NCBI RefSeq assembly: GCF_964656455.1
Contig: NC_135718.1
Location: forward strand, 130,493,966 to 130,557,965
From: Halichoerus grypus
Taxonomy: Eukaryota; Chordata; Mammalia; Carnivora; Phocidae
Reading direction: 5' to 3'
Length of the DNA stretch: 64,000 nt
Under the pieces are notes generated by a model that was not told the DNA's origin, did no database searches, and was given only the letters and a program-made list of their open reading frames with translations. Positions 23,967-36,021 of the stretch are shown here, in pieces; positions within the stretch are counted from its first letter, which is position 1, and every line of letters begins with the position of its first letter. The position numbers and the translations under genes are program-made.

Positions 23967-25044
23967 ACCCACTGATTTATATTTATGCGTAAATCATTTG
24001 CAACTATTACTGGTTTGTATTGGGAACAAATTAGCTGAGAAATACCTTAGCTCTGAGTTCCGAGTTCCAGCTAAGAGGGGCACCTGCCTGTCTGCGTGAG
24101 CCCTCCGGCCCAGGGTGGGACACCTCTGAGCTCTTCAGCTCCCACACACCTGGCCCTGCCCCACTTCTTATTTTGAGGTGCCTTTATCGTCTCTTGTCTT
24201 TCAGCAGCCCTCTCTGATTTCCGAACAGGTTGCTTCCGGATGGTTATAGTAATATGCCCTACTGCTTTTTTTTCTTAATCTAATGCAGAATGGTGGAGTT
24301 TTATGTGGGCTCTGTTGGGCTTTTATTATCTCTCTGTTCCCTCACAATATCCTGTGGCAGTGATGTGTGAATGTATTCCTTAGTTGGTTTTTGTAGTACT
24401 ATTCTAGTCATTTTCATTATTTATTCTGAGAACTAATTGCTGGCACGTGGCCTCATGGTTCTAATTTGTTGGTATATCCTAGGCATTATTCATTCAGGAG
24501 CACAGCCTCCAAGTACGTACAGAACTGCTTTGTTCATGGCTCTGAGGCATCAAACTGAACATATTCAGTTCCAAGCTCATGCTCTCCCTGCTCCCCAGCC
24601 ACTAACGGGTTCATTCCCCTTTCTGTAGTTTTGATACCAATCATCAGCATCATCCTAATCCAGTCTTCCAACCTAGAAACCTTGATGCCGTCCTTCTTCT
24701 CACTGCCCGCTACCAATCAATCATCAGCTTCTGGTGATTCTAACTCAGGAAATATCCTCACATCTCAGGGGTCATTGGATACTGTTAAGCCATCAGCCTG
24801 TTGCACACACTCTCACACTATATGCAGAGAAACCTGTGGTATCTGGAATCTGGGAGAAGATAAGTGGAGTGACAAGGAGAGGAGATGTGGCCTGAGGAAC
24901 CTCACCCTGGGGCTTTCCTGCCAGAGCAGGAGGATGCTGTAGAGCAGAGAGTGGCCTACAGCTAAGCCCAGACCAGCCATCTGATGGGCAGAATGATGGG
25001 CAGGTCACAGGCCCTCTCTTGGACTTAGGTTTACCCAATGTTCA
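23967..25044. other. Stretch without genes
   Basis: No classifiable repeat, exon or regulatory motif seen. Confidence 0.55.
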
Positions 25045-25056
25045 AAGAAAAGTCTT

Positions 25057-25261
25057 GGGGTGCCTGGATGGCACAGTAAGTTAGGCGTCCAACTCTTGGT
25101 TTCAGCTCAGGTCGAGATCTCAGGGTTATGAGATCAAGCCCTGCATCGGGCTCAGTGCTCAGAGCAGAGTCTGCTTGAGAATCTCTCTCCCTCTGCCCCT
25201 CCCGCTGGTGTTCTCTCTCTCTAAATAAATAAATCTTTAAAAAGAAAAGGAAAGAAAAGAG
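25057..25261 (+). mobile_element. Can-SINE
   Basis: Head ggggtgcctggatggcacag and an A/G-rich tail (aaaagaaaaggaaagaaaag). Target-site duplication aagaaaagtctt at 25045-25056 and 25262-25273. Confidence 0.93.
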
Positions 25262-25591
25262 AAGAAAAGTCTTCTGTGGAGCAGAGTCATTTGAGGTCGT
25301 CAGGAAGGAACACAATAAGAATAGTAAAAGCAGCTTAATTGGTGTTGTGGTTCACTTTCTTATGCTTTATCCATCTGATTCTCCAACAACAACCATCAGA
25401 AGCAGGAATATTTATTTCCATTTTTGAAATTTTTAAAAAGGCTTGGGAAACAAGTAATTTACAAAAAAATAAGTGACAGGATTGAGGCCTTTACTTGGAT
25501 CTTCCATCCCATAAATATTCCCTACCAGGCACCATGCCAGGCACTGGGACACAAGAATGATCAGGACATGGTCTAAGCCTCAAGAATTCCA

Positions 25592-25801
25592 GAGGTCCCT
25601 GGGCAGCTCAGTCGGTTAAACATCCGACTCTTGATTTCAGCTAAAGCATGATCTCAAGGTTGTGAGATCGAGCCCCAGGTTAGGCTCTGTGCTGAGCGTG
25701 GAGCCTGCTTAAGATTCTCTCTCCCTGTCCCTCTGTCCCTCCCACCCCTTGCTGTGCATGCACATGCACTCTCTCTTTTTCTTAAAAAAAAAAAAAAAAA
25801 A
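25592..25801 (+). mobile_element. Can-SINE, diverged head
   Basis: Starts ggtccctgggcagctcagtc, keeps the tRNA-like promoter text and ends in a run of about 18 A. No clear duplication seen. Confidence 0.88.
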
Positions 25802-25844
25802 GAGCCACAAAGAAAAGAGCTTTAAAGGGTAAGCCAGTGGCAAG

Positions 25845-26070
25845 CAAACTGCAGCCCTCAGGCCAATTCCAGCCCACTGCCTGTTTTTGTAAATAAAGTT
25901 TTATTGGGACATAGCTATGCCTATTCACTCACTTATTGTCCGTGGTGGCTCTTTCACTACAGTAATAAAGTTCAGTAGTTATGAAAGAGGCTGTATGTCT
26001 CACAAAGCTCTCACAAAGCCTCAAACACTTACGATCTAGACCTTTATAGAAAAGGTCTCCAATCCTTAGT
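25845..26070 (+). mobile_element. Old DNA transposon copy, subfamily not named
   Basis: Contains ctgtttttgtaaataaag, ttttattgggacatag and an end near ggtctccaatcctt, a common eutherian element with complementary-looking ends (gcaaactgcagcc against the terminal text). Family assigned only broadly. Confidence 0.55.
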
Positions 26071-28049
26071 TTAAACATATAGTTTTACCAGTGTGCTAAG
26101 TGCCCCAGAGAGGCAGGTGTAAGGTAGGATAGAGATGGACACTCTCAGCTCTGCTGGGGGTGGGCAGTGGGGTGGGCGTGGGAGGCACAACGAATTAGTC
26201 ACAAAGCAGAAGATGCCTGAGCAGCAGGATGTTGCAGACTGAGTAAGAATTAATCACGTGACAAGGAGAGAAGGCCTTTCGGGCACAGAGGATGGCACTC
26301 ATAAAGTGTGGAGGTTGTAAATGGTGTGGCATGCTTAGAAAATGGCATGCCACTTGGAGCGTTCAGCATTTGGGTAGGGTCCGAGAGCCCCGCAGGAGCC
26401 TGAAATCCCAGAGCCTTGCTGCACTCGGGAGTTTGGATCTGATTGTATAGACTGATTGGGGTGATATGGAAGGGTTTTCACCAGCACTGACAGGATTAGA
26501 TGGGGGTTTAGAAAAATCACTGTAATAGCGACATGGAAAATGGATTGGACAGAGACCAGTTGGGAGGTTATTGCTGCAGTCCATGAGACATGGCATGTAT
26601 TAAAGGTAAGAGAGTGGGAGTGTGGGGAAGGGAGTGGGGGTGAGAGACACCAGGAGGGCATGGTCCAAGGTTCTCGGTGCTTGGTGTGAGGTATGAGAAG
26701 AGCTGGGATTTCAGGGTGATTCCCAGGTGTCTCGCTTGGGTGACCCGGGTGGGTACCACCAACAAAGACAGAGAATAGAAATAGAGGGACAGGACCCCAG
26801 CGGAGACACAGAGAACATCAGGCAGAAGGAGAGGATCTAGCAGTGTGATCAGTGCTGCCATGGAGGTTGGCAGGGCCAGAAAGAAGAGGAGCTCTGGAGT
26901 GCTGTTTCAGAGGCCAAGGAGGAAGAAGGTGAGGAGGGATGGATGGAGTGGTTGACAATTGCTGATGCCTCCAAGAGGTCTAGCAAGATAAAGACTGGGA
27001 ACTCTGGAGTCAGCCACTGGGGGGCCAATAGGAGGTCTGGAGAGAGAGTTCCAGAGTTTGGTTGGAGGAGTGAAAGAGAACTCAGTAAGTAAAGGCAGAA
27101 GCCATAGCCCACTCTTTAAACAAAGGAACTTGCATGAGACAAGACGGAGGTGGAAAAAGTTCAGGTATATATAGAGGAGCTGTGGGATCCAGAGAAGATT
27201 CTTTTGGTTTTGTTATGAGAGAAACTTGAAGGCGTTTCTCTGCTGAGGCCTGGAGCCAGTTGAGAAGAGTTTGGAAATTGAGGAGCATGCTAAGCGGATA
27301 GCTGGTGGTCGAGGGCAGGTCTCTGCAGAAGGGTGGGGCTGGGTCCAGCAGAGGCAGACAGGAGGAGGGAGGGACATTTCTTACACAGAAAGTGGAGGCC
27401 ATGGGAAGCTTAGGCATCCAACCAACATTTCCAGGGGCAGTTCTGATCGACAGCACAGTCAGTTGCTAGTGATAGAAAACTCACTTCCAAGCGGCTTAAA
27501 AATTAAAGGGAAGTTTTAATGTGAGCATATATGCAATGTAAAAACCCACAGTTAGGGCTTGCTTCAGCAAACGCTCCATCAGCAACACAAACAGTGGCAT
27601 GAAGAATCATGTCTTCCCACATCTTCCCTCTGCCTTCTGCAATGTTCCATTATCCTCATATGACACATGGAGACACCCCCCCACTCCCACCCACTTGGGG
27701 TATACCGGGGATCATGAAGCAGTCCCAAGAAGCCCCCCAGGCCTCAGGGCAAAAATGCTAATGCTGGGAAGCCGGACGGATGGGTTTCCAAGTCCGGCTG
27801 CCACCCCAGCCTGGTGTGTTCTTCCTGGCTGGTGTGCCTGGCTCTCATGCCCATGCATTATTGCTGTGGTGCAGGGCTTCTGCATTTGGAGAGTTAGACA
27901 GTTGTACCGGGATTTTCAGTTCTTTGTTTTACTAATAGAATCCTTTCTTCAAATAAAACCTTAGGCAAAACCCAGTGTAAAAACAGGGACTCTGAGGCAG
28001 CCCTGGTGAGAGTCAAGTGTAGGGCGGCGGCTGAGCCCCACCTGCTCCT
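26071..28049. other. Stretch with one unclassified old repeat
   Basis: 26440-26960 reads like a widespread mammalian repeat in reverse (gaccagttgggaggttattg, gattcccaggtgtctcgctt), but I cannot name it. The rest shows nothing. Confidence 0.5.
26156..26183 (+). other. Compact G-quadruplex candidate
   Basis: Five G tracts of three to five bases separated by loops of 1, 4, 1 and 3 bases. Confidence 0.65.
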
Positions 28050-28265
28050 CCTCCCCAAATGCCCTCCCCCCTTAGAGAAAGTCCCCAGAGGCTGCAGAGC
28101 CTTCTAAAGGGTCTTCCTGCCTCCACCATTGCCCGTCAACCTGCCACCCTCCACAGAGCAGCCAGGGTGGTCTTTGTGAACAAATATCATCAGATACCCC
28201 ACCATGTAGAACCCTGCGATAACCTCCTGACGTGCTTAGAATAGAATTTAAATTCCCTGCTTTGG

Positions 28266-28462
28266 GGGAGCCTGGGTGGCTCAGTCGTTAAGCGTCTGCC
28301 TTCAGCTCAGGTCATGATCCAGGGTCCTGGGATCGAGCCCCGCATCGGGCTCCCTGCTCGGCGGGAAGCCTGCTTCTCCCTCTCCCTCTCCCCCTGCTTG
28401 TGTTCCCTCTCTCGCTGTGTCTCTCTCTGTCAAATAAATAAATAAAATCTTTATAAAAAAAA
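28266..28462 (+). mobile_element. Can-SINE, young type
   Basis: Head gggagcctgggtggctcag, then tcgttaagcgtctgcc. Perfect 17-bp duplication taaattccctgctttgg at 28249-28265 and 28463-28479. It interrupts an L2. Confidence 0.94.
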
Positions 28463-28764
28463 TAAATTCCCTGCTTTGGCATTCAGAGCCCTCTGTGAGT
28501 ATGCCCTCACGTGACTTATTCCATTCTTCCCCGTGTGCCCCCCAGGCTCCGGCCACGCTGGTTTCTTTCAGTTCCTTGCACCTACCCCTCTGCTTCCTGC
28601 CACAGGGTCTTTGCACAAGCGGTTCCCCTGGCTTGGGATGTTTTTCTGACCCATCTTTACAAAGTTGGCTACTCCTTGCCATTTAGATCTTGGTCAAATG
28701 TCACTTTCTCACAGAGGCCTTGACCATTCACTTGCCTTTCCCTCATCACCCTAGTGTGGTTTCT

Positions 28765-29432
28765 TTTCTTTTCTTTTTTATTAATAGAATTTATTTTTTA
28801 GAGAGCACTTATAGATTCATAGCAAAATTAAGTGGAAGGTACAGAGATTTCCCGTTTACCCCCAGCCCCCCCACACACAGCTCTCCCACCATCACCATCC
28901 CCACAAGAGGGGTGCATTTGTAACAGCTAATGAACCTACACTGACGCATCATCATCATCCATAGTCCATGGTTGACATGAGGGCTCACTCCCGGGGTTGT
29001 CCATTCTGTGGGTTTAGACAAAAGTATAAAGACATGGGCCCACCATTAGAGTCTCATACAGAGTTTCACTGCCCTAAAAATCCTCTGTGCTCCACCTGTT
29101 CATCGCTCCCTCCCACCCAACCTCTGGCAACCTCTAATCTTTTTACTGTCTCCATAGTTTTGCCTTTTGCAGAAGGTCACTCAGCTGGGATCATACAGTA
29201 CGTAGCCTCTTCAGACTGGCTTCTTTCACTTAGTGATAGGCATTTAATTTTCCTCTGTGTCTTTCCACGGCTTGATAGCTCATTTCTTCCTAGTGCTGAA
29301 TAGTATTCCATTGTGTGGATGGACCCCAGTACGTGTATCCATTCACCCACTGAAGGACGGAGGACATCTCGGTCGCTCCCACGTTGCGGCGATTACAGAT
29401 GAGGCTGCTCTCAACACCCCTGTGTGGGTCGG
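28765..29432 (-). mobile_element. Old L1 fragment inserted in an L2
   Basis: Starts near ttattaatagaatttattt and shows agactggcttctttcactt and gctgaatagtattccattgtg, reverse-complement L1. L2-type sequence lies on both sides (28480-28760 and 29440-29605), so the L1 entered an older L2. Confidence 0.8.
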
Positions 29433-29605
29433 ATCGTGTTTTCTTCATTGTGCTTATTGCTACCCAATTTGTTTTTGTTCAGCATTTATTTCCTGTCTTC
29501 CTCACTGGAAAGAAGCCTCCATGAGAGCAGAGAAACCCTGTGTCTTGAACTTGTATATTCTCTAAAGCGGTCCCTGCTGCCAGGTCTGTGAAATGAATGA
29601 ATGGC

Positions 29606-30940
29606 CCACTGCCTGCCGCCCACAAGTCCCAGGTGGGCTCTGCTCGCGGAGACGTGGGGCTGCCCGCTGAGCCGTGTTCCAGCACTATCCGTCTTTCCTC
29701 TCATCATCACAGATGTGTTGTGACCACTGGCGCAGCCCTCCCAGAGCGGGGCTGCGGGAATGTGGGGGGCTCCCCATGATGACAGCTTGCTGGAGCCGTG
29801 CGCCTCTCCTCCGTCTGCCAGGGACAGCTTGTGGTACCAACACCAGGGGCCCCCCAGTCTGGGGAAAGAAAGCAAACCAGGATGCAGAGAGAAGGAAAAA
29901 TAGGAAAGCAGACTGATGCGGGGTGGCTAATTATTACTCCTTGCTGCTCTGTTACCAGTAACCTCATGTATGTAACCAGGATTCTTCCTTCATCCCTGTG
30001 AGTTCGAAGCCTATTCAGTGACGGCAGCTAACATTTACCGAGGTTTACTCTGTGCCCCATGCTTTGCCATGTGCTCTATGTGGGAATTGTGTGTTAAGTC
30101 ATCCCAGAAGCCCTCTGGAATATGACTGTGTGCATTTTTCAGATGAGAAACACAAAGCTCCGAAGGTTCAGGACTTGCCCATGATCCCCACCTTGTATGT
30201 GGGGGGCAGCTTCAAACCCAGACAGTCCATGCTCTCGAACTTCACTGAGGGAGGCTGTCATGTCCAGCAGTCCCCACTGATGGCTGACTATCACCCAACT
30301 CACATACCCATCCTGGTCCCCGTCTTAGACATTTTGAGTCCGAATCTCCCACAAGGCTTGCAAATTTAAAGTTTAGGAAACTTGAAAGCTTCAGTTCAGG
30401 GAGGTTGGGTAAGTGAATGAAGCATCTCTGTGTAAGATAATAGAGGTTCTAAGGGTATTCGAATTCAAAAAAAGGTTTTTTTGAATCTGCAGGCCTGGTC
30501 TGGCCGCTGCTTAGGAGTTCGAGGGTCCAGGGATCTGTGTGTTTAAGTAGCGCCCAGGAGATTCTGATAAGCATCCAATTTCCTTCCTGTGTGGGTACAT
30601 TGTCATCACAGCACCTGACCGAATGCTATTTGGATTCTTTATGAAACAGTGAGCTCAGTACTTCACACGGCAGAACATTTCATGTTTGGATAACTCTGTT
30701 CTCTCTCTTTTTTTTCTTCTCTTTTCACACAGGGGTTGCGGGGTCGGGGGGAGAACTTCAGATATACAAGACTTGAGTTCATCCTCTTCCCCAGTTCATA
30801 GTACACCATTAGTCCACACAAGATTTCTCTTTCAGTTTTTTTATTTTTGTTCTTTTCCTCACTCTCTGCCCCTGCAATCGCCCTCCCTTTAATGTATTTT
30901 ATATCCTTGCAATCCACCTCTTACCTGTTCAAGCTGATAT
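29606..30940. other. Stretch without genes
   Basis: Apart from the MIR at 30015-30240, I see only unique-looking sequence and a T-rich run at 30700-30725. Confidence 0.55.
30015..30240 (-). mobile_element. MIR
   Basis: The text ctaacatttaccgaggttta, tcagatgagaaacacaaag, then cagcttcaaacccagacag is reverse MIR. Confidence 0.65.
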
Positions 30941-30954
30941 AAAAGGATCTTTCA

Positions 30955-31155
30955 GGGGCGCCTGGGTGGCTTAGTCGTTAAGCGTCTGCCTTCGGCTCAG
31001 GTCATGATCCCAGGGTCCTGGGATCGAGCCCCGCATCGGGCTCCCTGCTCCGGGGGAAGCCTGCTTCTCCCTCTCCGACTCCCCCTGCTTGTGTTCCCTC
31101 TCTCGCTGTGTCTCTCTCTGTCAAATAAATAAAATCTTAAAAAACATTTTTTTTT
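30955..31155 (+). mobile_element. Can-SINE, young type
   Basis: Nearly identical to the copies at 28266 and 41324. Perfect duplication aaaaggatctttca at 30941-30954 and 31156-31169. Confidence 0.95.
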
Positions 31156-31169
31156 AAAAGGATCTTTCA

Positions 31170-31999
31170 AACACATCGTATTGGTAGTGTGTGCAGGTAG
31201 AGTCTTTATTATCATGGACGGTATTGTAGGATGGCTATATTTATTAGGTTATTCTTCCTTGCATCTCAGAGAAGCAGCTGCCTCTCTGAACTTTCTCCCA
31301 TTTGGTTCTAGTTTTGCCCTCGTGGAGCTAAACAAAAAAATTCCACACCCTCTCCCACCATTCCAAGACAGTCATCATGGTCCCTCTTCTGCAGCCCCCA
31401 TCTGCCCTCTCACAGGATATGGGATTTTCCTTATTCCTCCCCAGGATGCTCTGTAGTTAGATGGCATTCCCCTTGAAGGGTCCTGACCACTCCACCCACC
31501 CCCGCACCCGCATCTGGATGATGTACTTCTCTACTCCTAGCAGGAGAGGAACCTGAGATATTATGTGACTGGGCCATACAGCAAGATAGTGTAAGAAGTA
31601 AGATTTGGTTAGAAGCATGCATTTAACTGTTTTCGGTTAGACATCCCTGCCCTTGGCCTCTTCTACCTGGTTATCAGGATCGGGGAACTGTAAGCCTCGG
31701 TGATGTAGGGGTAGCTTCAGGTGGGGCATCTCCCTCCTCGCTCCACATTGGGTTCTCTGAGCGCAGCACTAGAAGCCCCATGCCCAGATACCAGTTGACA
31801 CTCCCCTTCCTTAGATGTGGGTGGAAGGTCCTTGAGAATGTACTGGAAGGATTGCAAGCCATGTACCTATCTTCCAGGCTGAGTGGACCGGGCTCAGGGT
31901 GCTGAGGGTGCCTCTATCCCCATGTGGAATAACCCTCCTCCCTCATCCTCTGCTGTTTTATCTGTATGAGCCCTTTATAGACACCAGTGCTTACATTTC
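31170..31999. other. Stretch without genes
   Basis: Possibly a MIR remnant near 31520-31620 (tgtgactgggccatacagca); otherwise nothing. Confidence 0.5.
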
Positions 32000-32630
32000 T
32001 TTGTTATTGAGGTAAAATTGACATATCATAAAGTTAACCAATGTATAGTGAACAATTCACTGGCATTCAGCGCATTCACAGTGTATGCAACCATCACCTC
32101 AATTGACTATTGCTTATTACTCCAGTGCAATCCCTTTCTCACCCCAACATTATCCTCACCACAAAAGAAAACCCCATACCCATTAAGCCATCGCTCCCCA
32201 TTCTCCCTTCCCCTCTGCCTCTGGTGAGCACCCCTCTGTGTCCTGGCTGTATGGATTTACCTTTTGCATCTTGAATATAAATGAGATCATTCTATATGGG
32301 ACCTTTTGTGTTTTGCTTCTCTCATTGAGCATAACCCTCTTGGGTTTCATCCACATCACAGCATATGTAGTACTTCATTATCTTCCACGCCCAAATAATA
32401 TTTCACGGAATGTACATACTGCCGTATTGCTTATTTATTCCTCTCTTGATGGACATTTGGGCTGTTTCCACCTTCTTGCTGTTGCGAATGATGCTGCAAT
32501 GAACATGTGTGCACATGTACTTGTTTGAGTCCTGATTTTTAATTCTTTGGGACGTATATCTAGAAGTAGAAATAAAGGGGTCATATGATAAGTCTATGTT
32601 TAATTTTTTAAGGAAGCTATACTTTTCTTT
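32000..32630 (-). mobile_element. Old L1 fragment
   Basis: Begins with tgttattgaggtaaaattgacat and runs to taattttttaaggaagctata. The minus-strand frame at 32403-32666 keeps a weak trace (KKLNIDLSYDPFIS) of the ORF2 C-terminus. Confidence 0.82.
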
Positions 32631-32694
32631 TTTAAATAGCAACTCTATGCTGGAACTTTCCTGCATATGGAGAGACAGGGGAAGTAAGTGAGGA

Positions 32695-32825
32695 GTCAGG
32701 AGATCTGGGTTCTTTTCCTGGCCTTGCCGCTAACCAGCAAATTGAGCAAATCATTTCCCCTTTCTGGGCTCTTGTTTCCTCATTTGAAAAGTAAGGGGAC
32801 TGCATAAAGCTAAATGATCTTTCAA
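32695..32825 (+). mobile_element. MIR
   Basis: The text ggagatctgggttcttttcc, then gagcaaatcatttccccttt and ctcatttgaaaagtaaggg. Confidence 0.7.
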
Positions 32826-33744
32826 TTCTCTTCGTCTTTTAAGATTTTATTGGAAAAATTGGGTTCCAGAGAGAAGAGAATTGCCAAACAGCTATACATG
32901 ATTATCTCTATATGCGTTCTCTACTGTGTTTTTAAATTGTGAGTTAAAAGCACCCCAAGTAATTGGGCTTTTTTTCCCCCTGCCTATGTGTTTCTAGTTA
33001 ATGAATAGCTTCTGGCTTCTTATTTCCATCAAGATTCCCAGAACAAGATATCCTTCTCTTGCCCATCACTTCCTACAGCTTGGCAGCTCCTGAGCAAAAC
33101 GTGGCAGTCATGATGCCAAGACAGGAGCCATCCCATCCCCACTGTCCTCTCTGAAGGAATGCTGAACCTCCTCCCCTGCTAGTTCGCTCATCACTAAGGT
33201 GTCAGCTGGATCACCTGAGTCTGGTCTTTGGAGATGTCGGATCCAAGGAGAGGAGTTAGCAGACTCTTCTTTAGTCCATGTAAAGACCATCTTAGAAGGT
33301 TGGGAGGAAGAACCAAGGACCTCCTGTGATACTGTCCAGCCAGGAGATTTTCCTCCTTGGGGGATTTCTACTCTCCTGAGCCTCTTCCAGCTGACTGATT
33401 CCCTGGCCCAAGTGCAGTGCCTCGGTAGGGAGGGAGTTTTTCCTCCACTAATCGATAGCCTCCACAGTATGCCATCCATGTGTTCTCCTGAGCTGCCTGC
33501 TGGCTTTCTGGGGGAAGCATGAGGTTTTAAAAAAAACACGTGATCCAAGTGGTTTATTTCATTTGGCCAGCCATTTATTTGCTCATTTTTCATCCATCCA
33601 TCCGATACTTTTGAGTGCCTGCTGTGTTTTCAGCACCACGTTAGATTTTAGGAATAAACAAGATGAGGCACCTTCCCTATGGTGCCTTCCTTTTTTAATA
33701 GGGCATACAGACGAGTGGCTTTTGGAATGAATACAATGAATACA
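32826..33744. other. Stretch without genes
   Basis: A 161-codon minus-strand frame (33108-33593) is present without recognisable domains. A possible L2/MIR tail lies at 33590-33680. Confidence 0.5.
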
Positions 33745-33758
33745 AAGTGACAAATGCT

Positions 33759-33953
33759 GGGGCGCCTGGGTGGCTCAGTCAGTTAAGCATCCAACTCTTG
33801 ATTTCAGCTCAGGTCATGATCTCAGTGTCATGAGTTCGAGCCCCCATCACGTTCCACGCTCAGCAGGGAATCTGCTTGAGATTCTCTCTCTCTGCACCTC
33901 CAGCCCACTCATGAGCTCTCTCTCTCTCCAAAATAAATAAATCTTTAAAACAA
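33759..33953 (+). mobile_element. Can-SINE
   Basis: Head ggggcgcctgggtggctcag with the older cagttaagcatccaactc body. Duplication aagtgacaaatgct / aagtgacaagtgct (one change) at 33745-33758 and 33954-33967. Confidence 0.94.
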
Positions 33954-33967
33954 AAGTGACAAGTGCT

Positions 33968-34824
33968 ATATAATGGGGAGGGGGTCGTAAATGGTGTTCA
34001 GGAGTACAGACGAGGGGCACACAAGTCATACTTGGCAGATCCTCATGAGAGGGCAGATTCAAAGCATGTTCTAGACAGAAGCTAGTCTGCACAGAAGTCA
34101 CAGAGCAGGACGCATGAGGGGACCTGGCAGGTGACCAGTGTTGGCTGGAACACAGAACACAGAGAGAGGGTGATGGGAGGCAAGATTGCAGAGGGGGCTG
34201 TGCTCGGGAGGACATCTGAGCCACGTTGAAGGATTTAGCTCTCTGGCAACTGTGAGCTAGTGAGTTTCATTGGGGAACGGCACACTTGTATCTGCACTTT
34301 AGAGAAGGAAACTCTGGTGATGGTGGCGAATGAGTCAGAGGGGTAAGAGTAGAAGTGGGGAGAGCCCTCAGGAAGCTGTTGTGGTCACTGTCATGACACA
34401 ATGGTGACCAGAACCAGGGTGGAAGCTGTGGGAAGGAAAGCAAGTGGATGGAGACCAGAAATACACATGAGTCTGGGGGGCTGCTGTTGGGCCCAGCTTC
34501 CAGGAAAGAAACTGCTGCAGTCGGAATCCGAATCCCAGCCCAGGGGAGGTGCCTCATCCTCCAGGTCTTCAGAAGGGTAACCTTGTCTCCCAGGAGCCAG
34601 CCCTGGAGCCCTGCTCCTTTTGCCAACAGCCTCAGGCAGGATAGATGGGAGATGGTGGTGGGGTACACAGAAGAGAAGAATTCTGGGGGAACCTCCTCCT
34701 GCCACCCTCTTTGACTCGGCCTCAGGGCAGAACAGCACACTGCACCCAGTTTTAAGACTCCACGTTTCAGACCCCGTGGCAATCTTAAAGCACTATATCT
34801 CAGTGCCTACCCCAGGCCACTCTC
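33968..34824. other. Stretch without genes
   Basis: A 171-codon minus-strand frame (34267-34782) shows no known domain; treated as chance. Confidence 0.5.
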
Positions 34825-34980
34825 TTCTTTTTTCAAGCATAGTTAACATACAGGGTTGTATTAGTTTCAGGTGTACAATATAGTGATTCAGCAATTCCAG
34901 ACATTACTCAGTGCTCATAAGTATAAGTGTACTCTTAATCCCTTAATCTGTTTCACTCATCCTCCACCCACCTCCCATAG
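34825..34980 (-). mobile_element. L1 3'UTR fragment
   Basis: The text agttaacatacagggttgta followed by ttagtttcaggtgtacaat is the reverse complement of a carnivoran L1 3'UTR. Only about 150 bases are present. Confidence 0.7.
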
Positions 34981-35436
34981 GCCATTCTCTCTCAGGAGGT
35001 GGGGAAAAGGGTTTATCTCTTAAAGACTCATTCTAGGCCCTTTGGACTGTCATTTTTAATCTTTCCCCTTAGAGGGCCTGGAATGATTTGTTGTGCTTGA
35101 GAATGTGAACATTGGGCTGTCATAATATCTCTCATTCTACCAACCTGCTGGACTCCCCTTCTTCTGGGTCATAGTCTCAGCATTGCCCATTATCTCTAAA
35201 GGGACAGCATCCAGGACCACTGTATCTTTGCTGCACAAAATATCTGCAGAAATCCATTTTTTAAAAAAAGTCCTTTAAGCAGCCAGCTTTCATCTAACCC
35301 CACACAATACATAGGGTTCAGAGAAGCTATGAGATTGGTGTGTTGCTTACTGGCCCAGTGCATGGCATCCTCTAGGTGCTGGTGGGACAGTGTTTTTTCA
35401 TGACTCTTCCATGCAGAGTTGCCCTTCCTTCTAGAA
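34981..35436. other. Stretch without genes
   Basis: Unique-looking sequence up to the MER5A-like element; nothing recognised. Confidence 0.55.
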
Positions 35437-35646
35437 CAGTGGTTCTCAACTGGGAGTGGTTTTGTCCTCCAGGGGACAGTTGGCAATGTCTGAAGACATT
35501 TTTGCCCGGGGGCGGGAATGGGCTCCACTGGCATCTCGTGGATAGAGGCCAGGGATGCTGCTAAGCATCCTGCAATACCCAAGATCGTTGCCCACACAAA
35601 GAGTTGTGGGTCCCAAATGTCAATAGCACAAGGTTAAGAAACCTTA
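35437..35646 (+). mobile_element. MER5A-like hAT-Charlie DNA transposon
   Basis: Begins cagtggttctcaactggg, contains ggcaatgtctgaagacattt and gaggccagggatgctgct, and ends near aggttaagaaacc. This matches the MER5A consensus as I remember it; nonautonomous and old. Confidence 0.85.
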
Positions 35647-35749
35647 TTTAAGAACATCTGCCTCTTTTTTTAGTATTTTATTTTTGCAACATCCTATTAG
35701 CCATACTTTTTTCAAATGTTCACAAGGTTAAGAAACCTTATTTAAGAAC
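35627..35749 (+). repeat. 29-bp direct repeat covering the end of a MER5A-like element
   Basis: A 29-base unit beginning cacaaggttaagaaacc is found at 35627-35655 and again at 35721-35749, identical. The first copy includes the MER5A-like terminus; the second stands alone 65 bases later. Confidence 0.9.
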
Positions 35750-35840
35750 CAAACCCTTGAGTTCTTCAGGCCCTGTAGGGTTGCTAGAACAAACCGCAAG
35801 TTCAAGAAAAACTCACTTGGCATTGTATTTCTTTCCACAG

Positions 35841-35930
35841 CTGAGCTCTGTCCGGGAGGCCCAGGTAGAGCGGCTGGAGGCAGCAAGACCCTGCAGGCCG
35901 GGGAGCAGGGAGCGGGGCCCCGTGCTGAGG
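35841..35930 (+). other. NFASC: NFASC 5'UTR part of the start-codon exon
   Basis: These 90 bases lie between a good acceptor (ctttccacag, ending 35840) and the start codon. They contain no ATG and no in-frame stop, so they add no upstream open reading frame themselves. An acceptor here means at least one noncoding exon lies further upstream; 12820-12964 is a candidate, and others may lie outside the window. Confidence 0.85.
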
Positions 35931-36021
35931 ATGGCCAGGCAGCAGCCGCCGCCCTGGGTCCACACAGCCATCCTGCTCTGCCTCCTCAGCCTCACTGGGG
36001 CCATCGAGATTCCTATGGATC
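35931..36021 (+). CDS. NFASC: NFASC start-codon exon: signal peptide and mature N-terminus
   Basis: This exon starts neurofascin, an L1-family adhesion protein of axon initial segments, nodes of Ranvier and paranodal glia. It encodes residues 1-30 plus one base. The frame opens [10 protein letters not shown], then a hydrophobic run (AILLCLLSL) ending at Ala24: a classical signal peptide, followed by IEIPMD. I recognise this as the human neurofascin N-terminus from memory. The ATG has A at -3 and G at +4, a strong initiation context. The exon begins at 35841 after ctttccacag and ends at the donor gtgagt (36022). The frame stays open upstream of the ATG through the exon, but no in-frame ATG lies there. 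The exon ends in phase 1. Confidence 0.97.

Larger units (their letters stand above)
28050..29605 (+). mobile_element. L2 copy interrupted by a SINE and an L1
   Basis: L2-type sequence is seen at 28050-28265 (cagccagggtggtctttgtg), 28480-28760 (ttccttgcacctacccctct, gggtctttgcacaag) and 29440-29605 (tatttcctgtcttcctcac, tgaatgaatg end). A Can-SINE and a minus-strand L1 lie between the pieces. Confidence 0.72.

Noticed and set aside
30955..31030. tRNA-like promoter text in the SINE heads
   Set aside because: It belongs to Can-SINE bodies derived from a tRNA; not a tRNA gene.
34267..34782. 171-codon minus-strand open frame
   Set aside because: No known protein features; GC-rich chance frame.
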